Positions 61,761 through 64,000 of a stretch of 64,000 nucleotides of DNA are shown here, in pieces. The DNA is taken from NCBI GenBank assembly GCA_963823105.1, contig CAWGKC010000001.1:662072-726071 (forward strand), read 5' to 3'. Positions within the stretch are counted from its first letter, which is position 1; every line of letters begins with the position of its first letter. The DNA comes from JAJYKC01 sp963823105. Lineage in GTDB: Bacteria; Acidobacteriota; Terriglobia; Bryobacterales; Bryobacteraceae. The notes under the pieces were generated by a model that was given only the letters and a program-made list of their open reading frames with translations, searched no databases and was not told the origin of the DNA. The translations under genes were made by a program, and so were the position numbers.

Positions 61761-63995
61761 ATGATCGACGTATCGATTACGGGTTCACATCAAGAAGCGC
61801 TGACCAACGTTCCGGTGAAGGGGGAGTTGTTCTCGGCTCTCGACAAGTACGCCCGGAGCCAGAACCTCAGTCTGATTCTTCCGGATCGCTTGAAGACCCT
61901 CCTCGACCTGCCGCTGAAGAAAGCGGCGGCAACTCCGGTTTCGCAGGGGATCGAACTGGGAAAGGCGTTCGAGTTCGGCGCCGGCCAACCTCAATTTTCC
62001 GTCTCCGCCGGCAAAAGCGCGGCGGTCCATGCGAATGCGAAGAAGGATGCCCCGCTCGTTGCCGACGATCCTTATGGCGCGCAGATCTCGGTGAAAGACG
62101 GCGAGGGCTACTTGTCGCTGATGGTGGCCGGGACGGTCGCCGGGAACGAATCCCAGTCCGCTGGCGATATTACTCCGGGCTTCGGGGCGGGTGAATCCTC
62201 GACGTTCGAATTCTTTCGCCGGTTCCCCGTAGACGACGCCGCTCCCACCCTGGGTCTTGCCCTCGGCGAAGTGATCTCCGCGTTCGTGATGCCCGCCGAT
62301 ACAGCGGACCTTCATGCGCTTCGGGCGGGCGACGTCGCCACGTGCTCCGGGAAACGCCAGGTGAAATTCTCGGGGGAGTTTTCGGCGTGCGTTTCGGCCG
62401 TGCCGCTCGCTTCCCCCGCCCTTCCGCTCGCCGCCGAACCGATCCGGCTGAACGCCGGCGCGAGAATCGACGTGAAGGCCAGCTACGAGATCGCCTCCGA
62501 TTGGCAGATCCGCGCTCGCGCAATCGGCGCTGGCATCGTCGAACTCGGCGTCTACCGCCGCAAGGGGAGCGAGTGGGATTTCTCCATCGCCCCGTCGGCC
62601 GGAATCGGCGTCTGCCTGGGATCTAAGGACCTTCTGACAGCGCTCATCGGCGGGCTCAGCAAGAAGCCGGAGGCGGAAAAGGAAGAGCTCGACGCGGCGG
62701 GACTTCACCCGGACGAAATAAAGGCGATCAACGCGGCGATTTCGAGCGCCATCGATCATGGCATCCGCGCTTCTCTCTGTCTCGACCTGGATCTGGGCGG
62801 CGGCCAGGAAGCGGCTTTTCTTTATCGTGTTGAATTAGACAAGCTGAACTCAGAAACCGCCGCCGCCGTTTCCTCCGCGCTCAAAGGAGACCTCACCGCG
62901 ATGGACCGCGTAAATCCGAAAGCCCAGGAGAACGGCGCCGTCGGCCCCGGAGTCACGCTCGTCCGCAGCATCCTCACCCGCACTAGGGAGACCGGAACCA
63001 CCTTCAAAGTTAACTTCATCGGTCTATTCAACTTCCTTTCGCTCCAGGATTTCCTTTCGAAGTCGCAGGTAATTCACGAGCCGGCGAGCGGCGATGTGGT
63101 TTTTAAGGAGACCGCCAGCGGCGAGCGAATCGGCGTCATCGCGCTGCCCCAAAACCAGACGAAACTTCGCAAAGCGATCTTCGACTCCATTCTGATGACC
63201 ACGGTTTACCGTGGCGGCGGCGCGCTGGAAAACATGGGGATGGAATGCGCCGGGGTTCACTTCGCGATGAACTCCATGACCAACGAACACACGATGTCGG
63301 ACTACCTCGATTGGTTCGTTGCGCTGGGAGCGCTGACCCAGGCGGGCAAGGGCGCGCTGATGGAAAACTTCCACGGAACGGGTGCGTCCACATGCACTTT
63401 GCGCGTCGCTTTCGGCGACGATGCCTGCAACAAAATGTTCTTCGATTCCGCCGGCCAGCCCAGACAAACCGGCGACTACATCCAACTTGGCCGCCGCGCC
63501 CTACAACAATTGTTGTTGCCAGGAGACGAGGCCGACGCGGACGGTTTCCGGCGGGATGTTCTGGGCGACGATGCGCTTTGGGACCAGTTTCATGGCCAAA
63601 CGACGATCGGTCCGGCGATGGAGAAGGAGCGCGGTTGGCAGTTGGACGATCCTCGCCTTCGTTCGCTGATCGCCGACTATTCGGCGATTGTTTGGTGGGC
63701 CGGCGCCATGTCGTCCACCGGAAACAAGATCGCCGAGATGCGGGACTTGCTGAAAACCGCCGAGCCGACGACGCTTGAAACCAACGCCGCGTTCCTCGCG
63801 AAGAAAGCCGACGTCCAGAACCACGTGATGAAGATGGTCAAGAACTGTCCCATGAGCTTCGATCAGCCGTTTGGTTTGGTGGCTCTGGCGCGGGCGGGCG
63901 CTCCGGCGGCGATTCCGAGTGGAATCTTGCTTTCGCCGGCGCTGAACCGCGAATTCACAACGGCGGCGGCCGGCGCGTTGGGGCAGGGCGCATAG
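61761..63995 (+). CDS. Large hypothetical protein, no recognised domain
   Basis: 744 residues from ATG 61761, ending five bases before the window edge. It has no signal peptide and no membrane helices. Residues 1-45 (VSITGSHQEALTNVPVKGEL) are short strands; 80-290 are beta-rich with repeated Gly/Ala turns (DGEGYLSLMVAGTVAGNESQ, EPIRLNAGARIDVKASYEIA); 290-744 are mainly helical (AAGLHPDEIKAINAAISSAI, TLVRSILTRTRETGTTFKVN, LENMGMECAGVHFAMNSMTN). No catalytic or binding motif stands out. Composition matches the neighbourhood, so recent transfer is not evident. I do not recognise the family. Confidence 0.75.
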   Translation: MIDVSITGSHQEALTNVPVKGELFSALDKYARSQNLSLILPDRLKTLLDLPLKKAAATPVSQGIELGKAFEFGAGQPQFSVSAGKSAAVHANAKKDAPLVADDPYGAQISVKDGEGYLSLMVAGTVAGNESQSAGDITPGFGAGESSTFEFFRRFPVDDAAPTLGLALGEVISAFVMPADTADLHALRAGDVATCSGKRQVKFSGEFSACVSAVPLASPALPLAAEPIRLNAGARIDVKASYEIASDWQIRARAIGAGIVELGVYRRKGSEWDFSIAPSAGIGVCLGSKDLLTALIGGLSKKPEAEKEELDAAGLHPDEIKAINAAISSAIDHGIRASLCLDLDLGGGQEAAFLYRVELDKLNSETAAAVSSALKGDLTAMDRVNPKAQENGAVGPGVTLVRSILTRTRETGTTFKVNFIGLFNFLSLQDFLSKSQVIHEPASGDVVFKETASGERIGVIALPQNQTKLRKAIFDSILMTTVYRGGGALENMGMECAGVHFAMNSMTNEHTMSDYLDWFVALGALTQAGKGALMENFHGTGASTCTLRVAFGDDACNKMFFDSAGQPRQTGDYIQLGRRALQQLLLPGDEADADGFRRDVLGDDALWDQFHGQTTIGPAMEKERGWQLDDPRLRSLIADYSAIVWWAGAMSSTGNKIAEMRDLLKTAEPTTLETNAAFLAKKADVQNHVMKMVKNCPMSFDQPFGLVALARAGAPAAIPSGILLSPALNREFTTAAAGALGQGA

Positions 63996-64000
63996 CGTGG

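Overview
The window looks like a chromosomal segment from an acidobacterium, most likely of the Solibacter/Bryobacter group (Bryobacterales). Three things point there: a protein at 9160-11052 carrying the 'Solibacter' N-terminal-type domain (TIGR03437) followed by LVIVD-like repeats, an ADOP-type (acidobacterial duplicated orphan permease) FtsX/MacB permease at 11095-13630, and uniformly high GC with many secreted proteins. No rRNA, tRNA, IS element, prophage or CRISPR array was seen. The taxonomic call is an inference from gene families; no database was searched.

Layout. 0-13.6 kb: spermidine-synthase-like membrane protein, malate synthase with a TPR/HTH regulator, an adenylate-kinase paralogue, AlkD-type repair protein, a HigBA toxin-antitoxin pair with a palindromic operator, a Tat-exported mannonate-dehydratase-like enzyme, the TIGR03437 protein and the ADOP permease. 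13.8-19.2 kb: SGNH hydrolase, ComM-type AAA+ protein, a secreted two-part protein, an exported methyltransferase, a pentapeptide-repeat protein and an unknown. 19.7-24.9 kb: YtrA-type GntR repressor, ABC ATPase, permease and small membrane protein in a tightly overlapping operon, then a serine hydrolase. 24.9-36 kb: MlaF-like ATPase, MobA, lytic transglycosylase, AmiC-type amidase, sialate O-acetylesterase, PpiC foldase, metalloprotease-like protein, TlpA thioredoxin, DsbD-alpha-like protein, heptosyltransferase-like GT9, an inverted REP pair and two tandem GH18 proteins. This stretch is rich in cell-envelope and wall-turnover functions. 36.4-43.5 kb: YdeI-like protein, a GT39-type mannosyl/arabinosyl transferase and a complete glycine cleavage cluster gcvT-gcvH-gcvPA-gcvPB. 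43.8-48.5 kb: OmpA-like lipoprotein, and an NtrC/NtrB-type two-component pair with a proline-rich lipoprotein. 49-52.6 kb: amidohydrolase, oxalate-decarboxylase-type bicupin, BtuF-like binding protein. 52.6-56.2 kb: a six-gene coupled operon running ECF sigma, zinc-finger anti-sigma, B-box membrane protein, small membrane protein and DUF4097 protein, resembling an envelope-stress regulon. 56.5-64 kb: LPG-synthase-like flippase protein, nrdR, rpoD, two small proteins, an SDR oxidoreductase and a 744-residue protein with no recognisable domain.

Two window-wide patterns stand out. First, at least thirteen genes contain a single-base frame break, almost always one EXTRA base, mostly outside homopolymers, with well-conserved protein on both sides. 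This looks like insertion-type sequencing or assembly error rather than decay, so these genes are listed as CDS with the break marked. Second, several genes have a TATAAT/TAGAAT-type -10 box ending only 6-9 nt before the start codon, which predicts leaderless or nearly leaderless mRNAs.

No clear novel defence or secondary-metabolite system was found. The best candidates for new biology are the six-gene ECF operon, the 744-residue orphan protein, the exported enzyme paralogues and the leaderless-promoter pattern.
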